The position numbers and the translations under genes are program-made. From Deroplatys truncata (Eukaryota > Arthropoda > Insecta > Mantodea > Mantidae), in the NCBI GenBank assembly GCA_030765065.1, contig CM060979.1:15777001-15841000 (forward strand): a stretch of 64,000 nt of DNA, in the 5' to 3' direction. Within the stretch, counting starts at the first letter, position 1. Each line of letters starts with the position of its first letter. Below the pieces are notes generated by a model. That model worked only from the letters and a program-made list of their open reading frames with translations. It made no database searches and had not been told where the DNA came from. Shown here in pieces: positions 1 to 8,501 of this stretch.

Positions 1-79
1 GACAAATAAACTGTATATCTTGAATTTTCTGGGAATAACCTGTGAAGTCCTCTTCATTCCGAAGGAATTTTGATAAGTG
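1..79 (-). repeat. Old CA-element subfamily, internal s3 fragment
   Basis: This stretch matches the reverse complement of the s3 segment of the diverged CA-element subfamily, around the part reading like 'ttctgggaataacctgtg'. It is cut at the window edge and is broken on its right by a solo LTR. It has no coding value. Confidence 0.6.
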
Positions 80-1044
80 TGAAGAAGATGGTTTGTTGTT
101 GCTACGTATGGAAAGCCAATTTCAAGAAGCTGTATTATATTTCAACTGTTGGGGAGCCAAACTTGAAGTAGTTGCAACCGCACGTATGGTAAAAGGTTTC
201 CGGTAGCCTTGGCCCCAAATGGCCTTTGCACCAAGTTTAAAATATTTTTTTAACTTTGTAATTTAACTGTTTCTTTAATTATTATTTAGGTTTGCCTCGG
301 CTGCGTCAGTATTATTGTTAGAGACATGGATTTCTTTTCAAGGCGTGGTACGGCTGAAGAATGTAGGCTTACACAGATTATAATTTTACTTCACTCCTTT
401 TATTAATGCTTGACACGATTTAAATAACACTTCACTGATATAGAGAGAGCTGTGAAATTTTTTTATTAACAACTTGCACTTTTTCGCACTTAAACTATTT
501 TTGCCTCACACAAAATACGTATTAAATTTCTCGAGGACGCATCTCGCGTCAGTTAGGAACACTGTCTGAAAGCAACGCGTCCAGTTATGAGCGCTGTCTA
601 CAAGCAACTGAACTCTAAATTTGTAAATTTTGCTATATTTCAGTTTCTGATTGGCTAATCCTAGTCCAATAGAATACCTTATTTAACTAAAGCTTTTTCT
701 GGTTGTTGATTGTCTATTTTATAAACTGTCTCAAAATTTACATTATTGTTGCTCCAATAATGACTAGTAGCATTTAAACTTTCATACTCATTATTTTCTC
801 AAGGTTACCTCATTGTTAACAACTTTTAGCCTATTATTCTCACAGCTCCTACATTATTAAATTACGTAATACATTCACATAACATTATTGAACATGTATG
901 CAATAATATAAAAATTTACAATGACTGTAATATACACTTTTTATATATTGTTACATACACATATTGCTTCAAGGCGGGCTGTTATTGAACTTACATATAA
1001 TATAATTAGACTGAAATTATTTAAGTGTTAGAAATACTGCCTCA
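80..1044 (-). mobile_element. Solo LTR, copy A (965 bp)
   Basis: The copy begins TGAAGAAG and ends CTGCCTCA, the same termini as copies C, D, E and F, so it has the TG...CA ends of an LTR. On the minus strand it has two CCAAT boxes, a TATAAA-like box and AATAAA motifs in promoter-then-polyadenylation order, which is why I assign that strand. No internal gag or pol sequence is attached, so it is a solo LTR left by recombination. The flanking tetranucleotides (AGTG and GTTT) do not match, unlike four sister copies, so this target duplication has decayed or the ends recombined. Confidence 0.65.
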
Positions 1045-1793
1045 GTTTACATGTTATACATTAAATCCTAATTACCGTATTAAATGTTCCAATGAATCGA
1101 AATTATAATTCTATTAATGTACTTAAAATAGGTTTTAAAAAGATCCTTATTGATTTTGGTAATTCTATAAGATGAAACAAACGCAACTACTGCGTATCTT
1201 ACACAGATTGACGGATGGCGAAGTCTGGCAAGCTAGGGAGACTTCGTTATTTAAAACCTGCTTGACTTATGAGCTTGATATAAAACAGGTAGACGAGACA
1301 ATGGGCTTTTTGGGTTAAAGGGGCCTCTGAAAATAGTATTTCCAGATGTGAACACTAGTGTTTTACTGAACGCCATACTTCTTGCACCTTAGGAAATCAA
1401 CGAGAAAAGCAAAAATATTTGAAATTGTGCATTTTTAAAGCGGACATTATAAAAATGGTGAAGAAAGACCAGGTATTCGACCAGATGTCCCTCGCCCTCG
1501 CAACTGAGGGACACGGAAACGTGTCGATGTGTACGCATATCCCGGTTGCCACAAGCAGCAGTTGCCTAATAACAGGTGTTGGGGGCCAAACTCAACCTTC
1601 CTCCCGAGTGAAGGTAGCCCCAGCATTACATACACTACCGTGCTATTAACTCTGGGAAGGCTGCCTTCCAGCGAATATGTGACAGCTCAGACACAAACCT
1701 GGCTTTCACCCACAAATACCAGCCATTCTTCCTTATCCCTAATACATTAGTATTTTCCTAATGCAAGAGGATATCTTAGCAAATACACAAAAA
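1045..1793. other. Unassigned sequence
   Basis: I recognise no gene here. The interval 1460-1740 has near-balanced base composition and short open frames, but no domain motif and no splice pattern that I trust. It could be the degraded tail of a SINE or another interspersed repeat. Confidence 0.4.
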
Positions 1794-2606
1794 TCTGACG
1801 TGTTACACTCACATGACTTTCTCTACTCTTGTACAAACTATTCTTACAAACGCTTATTCTCCATATGGTTCATGTTAATCGAGATAAACATTTGCAGTAG
1901 CCTTTAAGCACATACATATCTCTTAATAGCTGGTTGCTAGGTGCAGCACCATTCCCTTTCCCACAGATTAATACTCTTTGCATATCCAAGACAAAAAAAT
2001 GAATAACGAATTCCCATTTGAGAAAATAAGTATTGATAATTTTAAGGGAATAACAAGCAATATCTCGAAAATGGTTCACTCAACAAAAAAAATATGTATA
2101 TGACATAAATTGTGTATTTTAACGCGATCTACATTTTTATGCAGTAAAATTTTGTCTATCTCTTATGGTTTACCAGTTATGCAAAAGTCGTTCACAATGA
2201 AGAATACTTTTGGAGACATTCCCAGAAAATTCAAGATATACATTTTATTTTTCATGAAAATATCTTAAACATGTGATATGTTATTCAAAATTGTTAGAGC
2301 CATTTTTGAGAAATTAAAATTTTCGAAAAATGTTCCATATAAAGGGTAATCTGGGGTGGGGGATTTTCTTGAAAACCTTCGTGTCGCATCTCTGGAAGAT
2401 ACTGAACCTAAATACCAATTTTGGTGTTTATCCGACTGTTCGTTTCTGAGTCGTGCTGTTCACAGACACACACACGGAGAGGTTTCCAAAAATGCTTTTT
2501 TTGGATTCAGGGGGTCTTAAAACATGTATTTGCGGTGAAATCTCGGTATCGAATTTTTGGGTGGAATACAATACTTCCCCTACTTACTATACGTAGTAGA
2601 GAAAGT
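1794..2606 (+). mobile_element. CA-element, young copy with very short CA tract
   Basis: The copy starts TCTGACGTG directly after an A-run and ends GTAGAGAAAGT before an A-rich run. It contains s1, s2 and s3 in order. The (CA)n site near 2462 is only a few units long (CACACACAC). Its 3' end is followed within about 11 bp by the 5' end of an old copy, the head-to-tail packing seen across the window. Confidence 0.75.
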
Positions 2607-2768
2607 AAGAAAAAAAATCTGGTGTGTTACATTCACATGACTTTCACTGCCCTATATCATTTATTAGTAAGTATAAAACATATTCTTTCCAAAGCTTATA
2701 TTTCTGTCTACTTCATTTTAATCTAGGCAAACTTTTGCAGAAATAGCTACATTACACATTTCATTATA

Positions 2769-3496
2769 GGAGGGTAATCCAGAAAGTCCCAGACGTTTTG
2801 AAATAAACAATTAATAAAATGCAGATATCAACTTGTATTATCTACATTTGAAAGTTACACTCTTAAGCTATTTTTCTACATAATCGCCATTCAAATTGAG
2901 ACATTTATCATACCGTGGCACAAGTTTTTCAATGCCCTCTCTGTAGAAATCTGCCGCCTGCGACTTCAACCACTGGTTTACACCGGCATGCAGTTCAACG
3001 TCAGTATCAAAGCATCAATTTGATGCACCACACTCCGTGAAATTTGGGGAAAATGTTCCGAAAGTTCTGTAATCGTGAAACGACGATTTTCACGAATTTT
3101 GACATTGATTTCCATTGAGAGTTCATCAGTCATAAGGCTAGACCTACCACTGCGATCCTCGTCGTGAACATTGGTACGGCCATTTTTAAAATCAATGCAT
3201 TATTGCCTGACTCGCCTTTCACTCATTATTCTCTGTCCTTAAACATCACAAAGTTGACGATAAATTTCAATTGGTTTGTTCTTTTTAGACAACCGCACTT
3301 CACAAGTGGCGGGATTTTCTATTGCAGCGCACATTTTAACAACTCACAGAGAGCACAGTAAGGAATACACAGTCCTCACGCTACCACAGCTGGATGCGTA
3401 CTGAATGTAGGAACGTTCTGACACCAATATGGCGGCTCTAGCCCTACTCATCACCACGATAGGCAATAACGTCTAGGACTTTCTGGACTGCCCTTG
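2769..3496 (-). mobile_element. Internally deleted mariner element with TIRs
   Basis: The ends are imperfect inverted repeats of about 28 bp. The left reads GGAGGGTAATCCAGAAAGTC and the right, reversed, reads CAAGGGCAGTCCAGAAAGTC. TA dinucleotides flank both ends (2767-2768 and 3497-3498), the target duplication of the Tc1/mariner superfamily. The element is 728 bp against about 1.3 kb for a full mariner, so nearly half is missing. The insertion point lies in the old CA-element, and other old copies show the empty site. Confidence 0.85.
2868..3334 (-). pseudogene. Mariner transposase remnant (HTH part joined to C-terminal tail)
   Basis: Read on the minus strand, the first part encodes the N-terminal start and the mariner helix-turn-helix region, with the family motifs NGRTNVHDEDRSGR and KIRENRRFTITELS. 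A large internal deletion then removes the catalytic DDD region and joins to the conserved C-terminal stretch (YREGIEKLVPRYDKC, then GDYVEK). There are stop codons and a frameshift around the early part and at the deletion joint. About 467 bp remain of a gene normally near 1 kb. It cannot make an active transposase. Confidence 0.85.
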
Positions 3497-4059
3497 TAGA
3501 TACAAAGGCAGTATCAGTGATAACGAATTCAACAATTCAAACCATTAATAACAGATACCTCGGAAATGGCTAATGCTACGAAATGAGTTACTTGCATGTT
3601 TTAAAGAGATCTACCTTTTTTGTGTAGTACGTTTTCGTCTATCGCTTAACGTTTACCAGTTACACAAGATTATACAAAATTCCTTCCGAATGAAGTAGAC
3701 TTCATAGGCTCTTTCAAGAAAATTGAAGATATCAATTTTATTTACCACGTAAATTTCTTTAATATAATACTATGGCATTTTAATCAAAATTGTTACAGCC
3801 GTTTTTGTAAAAAATTCGAAAAATCTTTCAAGTAAAGGATAGTTGGGGTGGGTATTTTCTTGAAAATCTTCTTATAGCACCTTTGGAGGATAATGAACTT
3901 AAATACCAAGTTTGGCATCTATCCGCCACACACACTCATGAACACACACATGCCCACACGGATATTTCAAAACATACATTTCCAGTGAAATCTCGGTATC
4001 GGATTTTTTAGTGGAATGGAATACCTTTATCTACCCACTATGTACGTGGTAGAGAAAGT

Positions 4060-4842
4060 AACAAAGTAATATTTGTTACATTCACTCCTTCTTGCTAATG
4101 AACAGCAAAATTCTAGTAACTCAGCGTACAGTAAGTGACAGAACACAAATAGAGCACTCTGGAGTTGGCTTGATGTGAAAGGTTACTTACGTAATGAATT
4201 ATACGTAATTACAAAGACACATGCTAGGAAAAGACAAATACATTACATATCTACGCAATTATTTATTGTAGTAAACTAAGCATTATCTTCTGGAATTTCC
4301 GCAACAGTAAAAAGAAAGAACGAAAAGAAACTAAATTAATCACTATAGTTATCTTATTAAGTAGGTGACACATTCTGTAACTATAGGCAGTGCATTTTAA
4401 TATAACTAATTTCCTGGAGTGCGATCAATCTGTATACCTAGAAAAAGTTCTGAGGAGGTGGTTTAATCAAGTGGCAGGAGCACAATGTCAAACATCTCAT
4501 CAATAGTGTCCAATGAACTGCCACTGAAAGATGCCTCACTATTTCATTATCATAGATTTCATTCCTAAACTTCAACCTCTCAACTTCTTTTCCGAATAAT
4601 CATCAGCAATTCTTTTAGTCTTCTAAGTTGCAAAACTCTTATTATATATCATCTCTCGCGCCTGGCGATGAATAGCACTTTGCCTTCATTGCGACATGAT
4701 TACAATTATTGCATCTGCAGTGAGTGTACTGCTGCTGACACGTTCTTTCTCGACGTGTGAATGGCGTAAACATCGTGACTGTTGCGCATATTTTCCGATA
4801 GGGCTATACGCTTTGTCGGGTAGTACATAACAACCTCACTCG
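4060..4842. other. Unassigned sequence downstream of the leftward heat-shock promoter
   Basis: This would be the transcribed region of the minus-strand heat-shock promoter. I see no chaperone motif, no long ORF and no copy of the 116-bp repeat present on the other side. It is mostly A/T-rich and I recognise no repeat family in it. Confidence 0.4.
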
Positions 4843-4909
4843 TAGAACAGCACTTAATATCGCATCAGAAACGCACTGACTCACTTGCGAGCGCGCTCGC
4901 CTACATACA
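4843..4909 (-). promoter_or_regulatory. Core promoter and leader start of the leftward heat-shock unit
   Basis: On the minus strand this reads GCTCGCAAGTGA, then TCAGTG (initiator-like, about 4874-4879), GTTTCTGATGCGA and AAGTGCTGTTCTACGAG. The same words occur in the same order in the plus-strand leader at 6440-6515, with a gap of about 20 bp. At the TATA position it has TGTATGTAG (4901-4909) where the right-hand promoter has TATATAAG. The core is therefore recognisable but probably weakened. The homology shows that the two promoters arose by inverted duplication. Confidence 0.65.
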
Positions 4910-4915
4910 AGTTGG

Positions 4916-4968
4916 GAATTTTCTGGAAAGTTCGCGGGAGGCGAAGATGAGAAACTTCCAGAAGAATC
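4916..4968 (-). promoter_or_regulatory. Heat-shock elements of the leftward promoter
   Basis: Positions 4916-4933 read GAAttTTCtgGAAagTTC, four perfect alternating NGAAN/NTTCN units, the binding site of trimeric heat-shock factor. A second cluster at 4951-4968 reads GAAacTTCcaGAAgaATC, three perfect units and one near miss. HSEs are symmetric, so strand is assigned from the TATA-like box and leader lying to their left. Chance occurrence of a perfect four-unit element followed by a second cluster is very unlikely. Confidence 0.8.
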
Positions 4969-5034
4969 TGGTTATCTCTGGTTCTGGAGTTTACCTTCGG
5001 TGGAGGCGCTACTCACTGTTTCTTATTTCTATTT

Positions 5035-5495
5035 AACCGAGCGAGATACCTCCGTGATAACGTGTGAGGCTCGCATTCGTGAGGTCCCGGGTTCCATTCC
5101 GGATGGCCGCCCACTGTGACTATTGGTTTTTCGCGGTTTTCCCTGGTTGATATAGCCGAATGCCGAAGTAGTGTATTCTACAACGGATTTCCTCTATCCA
5201 CCATTTCCTCTCATTAATTTCACTTTCATGTTTCAGTTTGACTCCGGGGCTGTGGTTCGGTCGGTGTCGGACAGACGTCGCGGAGACTTGTAATTTGGAA
5301 CTTCTCCTCGGCCCTGCTAGAGGGAGGGGCCATGTGGTTAAGCCTGAAACTATTAGGGAACCCTGCTCGGTCTCGCTCTGGAATCCATACATCTCTTGCG
5401 GGTCCCTCGCCTTATATATTACTCCCAGGGGTGTACGCACAAAAGATTCATTGGGGGTCGAGGTGCTGGAAGTCCCCTCCGTTAACTTTTAACGT
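5035..5495 (+). mobile_element. SINE-2 copy between the two heat-shock promoters
   Basis: A tRNA-like head (A-box-like region near 5040-5070, B-box GGGTTCCATTCC near 5088-5099) is followed by the family body, including 'gcggttttccctggttgata'. Its body is most like the copy at 27430-27965, with shared words such as GGTCGGTGTCGGACAGACG against the reversed equivalent there. No clean target duplication is seen. It lies between two divergent promoters and would have lengthened the spacer by about 460 bp. Confidence 0.7.
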
Positions 5496-6343
5496 CTTTC
5501 CTGTACTCGGAACAAAAGAAGCACAAGCTGCACGCCACTGCAACTATTACATTAACCACCGCTGCCGTGGTCATCATCATTCGCAATTACGGTAACGCTA
5601 AATGCTCCCTCCACATGGCCTCATTTACTGAAAGGAAACCTCAGGATGGACCTACAGACGTTTGCCTGATCATTATAATTCCAATGCGTAATCACGGAGG
5701 GATGAAGGACAGCCGTGCTCTCAATGAAGTCTCGGTTCACAGGTGGGGGAGGGGGAGCCAAACATACTCTGTCACGGATTCTTGTTCTGCGTGTGCAAGC
5801 TCGTCCTGGTAATTTCAAGAGAGCATTGAAATTATTATTACTGAGTAAATGGAGACAGGGTTTCGAAACTTCCTGGAAACAATCAAATTACTACCGCAGA
5901 ATAACAACTTCTTAAATTACTGTTGAAAAAAATGAAATGATAACTCTAATTTCTTGGACAATCAGCTTTTATTTCACTTATTTGTTGAAATATCTGTATA
6001 TCATCGTCATAATTAGTTATTCTCAAACTAAGTTTAGAAACGTAATATATCTAAGTAAAGCAGACCTTTAAGGTGACAAAGAAAGAGCACAAAATGGTAA
6101 TTTATGCAACAAGTGGACAATCTTAATGATTGTGTACGAGTGTCATTAAGATTTACCACGAGTTGTTAGCATTATACATTGTAGGAAATAAATCATGAAA
6201 TAATTCGGCTTCCATAGCTGACATAAGTGACCCAGCGGCTATGGCCCAAGGTTATCGGGAGGTCGGTGCCGTGCAGCGGAGAGGTAAACAGATAAGTTAC
6301 CGCTCGCACAGCGTAAATACCAGAAGCGCTAACGACAGACACC
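5496..6343. other. Intergenic spacer upstream of the rightward heat-shock promoter
   Basis: No coding feature is convincing here. A weak heat-shock-like cluster (TTC GAA ac TTC ct gGAA, about 5862-5878) and a lone GAAGCG near 6332 lie in the spacer. The rest is A/T-rich. Confidence 0.35.
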
Positions 6344-6363
6344 AGAATCTTCTGGAGGTTTCC
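6344..6363 (+). promoter_or_regulatory. Distal heat-shock element
   Basis: Positions 6345-6362 read GAAtcTTCtgGAGgtTTC. These are four alternating 5-bp units with one mismatch (GAG for GAA), at the correct spacing for a heat-shock-factor trimer. It lies about 26 bp upstream of a second element, the usual paired arrangement of inducible hsp promoters. Confidence 0.8.
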
Positions 6364-6388
6364 TTCCCACGCCTCAAAATGTGTGTCC

Positions 6389-6419
6389 AGAAAGTTCTAG
6401 AATTTTCTATGAAACATTC
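6389..6419 (+). promoter_or_regulatory. Proximal heat-shock element
   Basis: Positions 6390-6407 read GAAagTTCtaGAAttTTC, four perfect units. One base out of phase, a further GAA (6411-6413) and TTC (6417-6419) follow. The TATA box begins 19 bp after the perfect core. Confidence 0.88.
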
Positions 6420-6426
6420 CATTGAC

Positions 6427-6465
6427 TATATAAGCGAGCGTTCTCGCAAGTGACAGTCATTCAGT
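6427..6465 (+). promoter_or_regulatory. TATA box and initiator of the rightward heat-shock unit
   Basis: TATATAAG lies at 6427-6434. The arthropod initiator consensus TCAKT is met at 6457-6461 (TCATT) and again at 6461-6465 (TCAGT), which places a start at 6459 or 6463, 32-36 bp after the TATA. Together with the upstream heat-shock elements this is a complete, apparently intact heat-inducible core promoter. Confidence 0.85.
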
Positions 6466-6639
6466 GAGTTAGCGAGTGTGTTTCTGGTGCGACGAAAAGT
6501 GCTATTCTCCGAGCGAGTTGCTGACGACTGCTGTGACGTGCAGTGAGTGTTGCTTCCGCGAGATATTAGAGGCCTTGTGTTCGAACCCCCAGAAGAGACT
6601 GTGTCGTGCGTATTACATTACGTCGCGAAGATGGCGAAG

Positions 6640-8160
6640 TGACAGAGTAAATTGAAGTAGTTCACATTAGTGAAGTGATACTGTGATCTAAGCGAAGCCC
6701 CAGTGAAAATTGAACTAGTTCACATTAACGAAAAGACAGTGAGAACTTAGTGAAGTGACAGAGGAAATTGAACCAGTTGACATTAGTGAACTGATTGTGT
6801 TATATAACTGAAGCTCTAGTGAAAGTTGAACTAGATCTCATTAACGAAAAGACAACGAGAACTTAGTGAAGTGACAGAGGAAATTGAACCAATTCACACC
6901 GGTGAACTAACAGTGTGAACTAACTGAAGCTCAAGTGAAAGTTGAACTAGATCTCATTAACGAAAAGACAACGAGAACTTAGTGAATTGACAGAGGAAAT
7001 TGAACTAGTTCACATCGGTGAACTGACAGTGTGAACTAACTGAAGCTCTAGTGAAAGTTGAAATAGATCTCATTAACGAAAAGACAACGAGAACTTAGTG
7101 AAGTGACAAAGGAAATTGAACCAGTTCACATTAGTGAAGTGACAGTGTGAACTAACTGAAGCTCAAGTGAAAGTTGAACTAGATCTCAATAACGAAAAGA
7201 CAACGAGAACTTAGTGAACTGACCAAGGAAATTGAATCAGTTCACATTAGTGAAGTGATAGTGTGATATAACTGAAGCTCTAGTGAAAGTTGAACTAGAT
7301 CTCATTAACGAAACGACAACGAGAACTTAGTGAAGTGACCGAGGAAATTGAACCAGATCACATCGGTGAACTTACAGTGTGATATAACTGAAGCTCTAGT
7401 GAAAGTTGGACTAGATCACATTAACGAAAAGACAACGAGAACTTAGTGAAGTGACAGAGGAAATTGAACCAGTTCACATCGGTGAACTGACAGTGTGAAC
7501 TAACTGAAGCTCTAGTGAAAGTTGAAATAGATCTCATTAACGAAAAGACAACGAGAACTTAGTGAAGTGACAAAGGAAATTGAACCAGTTCACATTAGTG
7601 AAGTGACAGTGTGATATAACTGAAGCTCTAGTGAAAGTTGGACTAGATCACATTAACGAAAAGACAACGAGAACTTAGTGAAGTGACAGAGGAAATTGAA
7701 CCAGTTCACATCGGTGATCTGACAGTGTGAACTAACTGAAGCTCAAGTGAAAGTTGGACTAGATCTCATTAACGAAAAGACAACGAGAACTTAGTGAAGT
7801 GACCAAGGAAATTGAACCAGATCACATCGGTGAACTGACAGTGTGATATAACTGAAGCTCTAGTGAAAGTTGGACTAGATCTCATTAACGAAAAGACAAC
7901 GAGAACTTAGTGAATTGACAGAGGAAATTGAACTAGTTCACATCGGTGAACTGACAGTGTGAACTAACTGAAGCTCTAGTGAAAGTTGAAATAGATCTCA
8001 TTAATGAAAAGACAACGAGAACTTAGTGAAGTGACAAAGGAAATTGAACCAGTTCACATCGGTGAACTGACAGTGTGAACTAACTGAAGCTCAAGTGAAA
8101 GTTGGACTAGATCACATTAACGAAATACAACGAGAAGAGATAGAGAAAATTGAACCAGTT
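6640..8160 (+). repeat. Tandem array, about 13 units of 116 bp (each 2 x 58 bp)
   Basis: The word TTAACGAAA (or a one-base variant) recurs at 6725, 6841, 6957, 7073, 7189, 7305, 7421, 7537, 7653, 7769, 7885, 8001 and 8117, always exactly 116 bp apart. Each unit splits into two related 58-bp halves, one beginning GAAAAGACAACGAGAACTTA and the other GAACTGACAGTGTGAACTAA, which match at roughly 60% of positions. Units differ by scattered substitutions (GACAGAGG or GACAAAGG, CTCTAG or CTCAAG) but show no indels until the last, which points to homogenisation. The array is rich in GTGAA and GTTGAA words, like the leader before it. Confidence 0.93.
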
Positions 8161-8335
8161 CACATTAATGAGGTGGCAATGTGAACTAAGTGAAGTCCCT
8201 CACATAACGAGGAGACGGTGAGAGCTTAATGAAGTGACAATGTGAACTAAGTGAAGTCCCTCACATAACGAGGAGACGGTGATAGATGAGTATGGTGACA
8301 GCGAAAACTGAACAAAGTCACAATATATTATGAGA
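8161..8335 (+). repeat. Degenerate end of the array with a roughly 61-bp duplication
   Basis: The last 116-bp unit is shortened, then a half-unit-sized segment containing GTGAACTAAGTGAAGTCCC and AACGAGGAGACGGTGA occurs twice (about 8178-8238 and 8239-8299). This is a 58-bp half that has been duplicated separately and has drifted. Confidence 0.75.
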
Positions 8336-8361
8336 TTTTAGCTTCTCTCCTTGCATTTCAG

Positions 8362-8455
8362 TTGTTATCACCTGGTATAGGAAGCTAAGCATTAAACGCA
8401 GGACAGAAGGAAGAACGCTTCAACTACCACCTGATTGTTGGCAGAGACATCGCAG
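8362..8455 (+). other. Candidate exon after the tandem array
   Basis: A strong acceptor (a pyrimidine-rich run followed by TTGCATTTCAG) ends at 8361, and a donor CAG|GTAACA begins at 8456. This defines a 94-bp exon. A second acceptor, GGTCTTTGCAG, ends at 8501 and could be an alternative acceptor, because an intron of only 46 bp would be unusually short. The exon has no obvious coding frame. The splice calls are from consensus only. Confidence 0.45.
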
Positions 8456-8501
8456 GTAACAACCCCCCGCCGTCCTTCTTGAACTGTTTTGGTCTTTGCA
8501 G

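Larger units (their letters stand above)
2618..4059 (+). mobile_element. CA-element, old subfamily, interrupted by a mariner
   Basis: The copy starts TCTGGTGTG and ends GTAGAGAAAGT but is strongly diverged from the young type internally (for example a 'caattcaaaccattaataac' block in place of the young s2). A mariner occupies 2769-3496. When it is removed, the two sides join as in uninterrupted old copies at 41.9 and 46.05 kb, where 'cgttatagatac' is continuous. The CA site near 3930-3960 is degenerate. Confidence 0.7.
6459..8455 (+). ncRNA. Predicted heat-shock-inducible repeat-containing noncoding transcript
   Basis: This is the transcript predicted from the intact promoter. It has a leader of about 180 nt, then the 116-bp tandem array, then a candidate spliced exon. 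No ORF of useful length exists: the 116-bp unit is not a multiple of three and every frame meets TGA, TAG or TAA in each unit. Donor-like sites such as GCA|GTGAGT near 6541 could splice to the acceptor at 8361, which would leave the array intronic. Without splicing the array would be exonic. The layout resembles D. melanogaster heat-shock noncoding loci (the 87C alpha-beta-gamma units, where an hsp70-derived promoter drives tandem repeats, and hsr-omega at 93D). Transcription itself is inferred, and the 3' end is not determined. Confidence 0.55.

Noticed and set aside
4060-4842. An hsp70 coding region under the leftward promoter
   Set aside because: No long frame and none of the conserved chaperone motifs could be found on the minus strand here.
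6640-8160. A CRISPR array or other prokaryotic repeat-spacer system
   Set aside because: The 116-bp units are contiguous with no unique spacers, and all context is eukaryotic.
6640-8160. A repetitive protein encoded by the array
   Set aside because: 116 is not divisible by three and each unit has stops in all frames.
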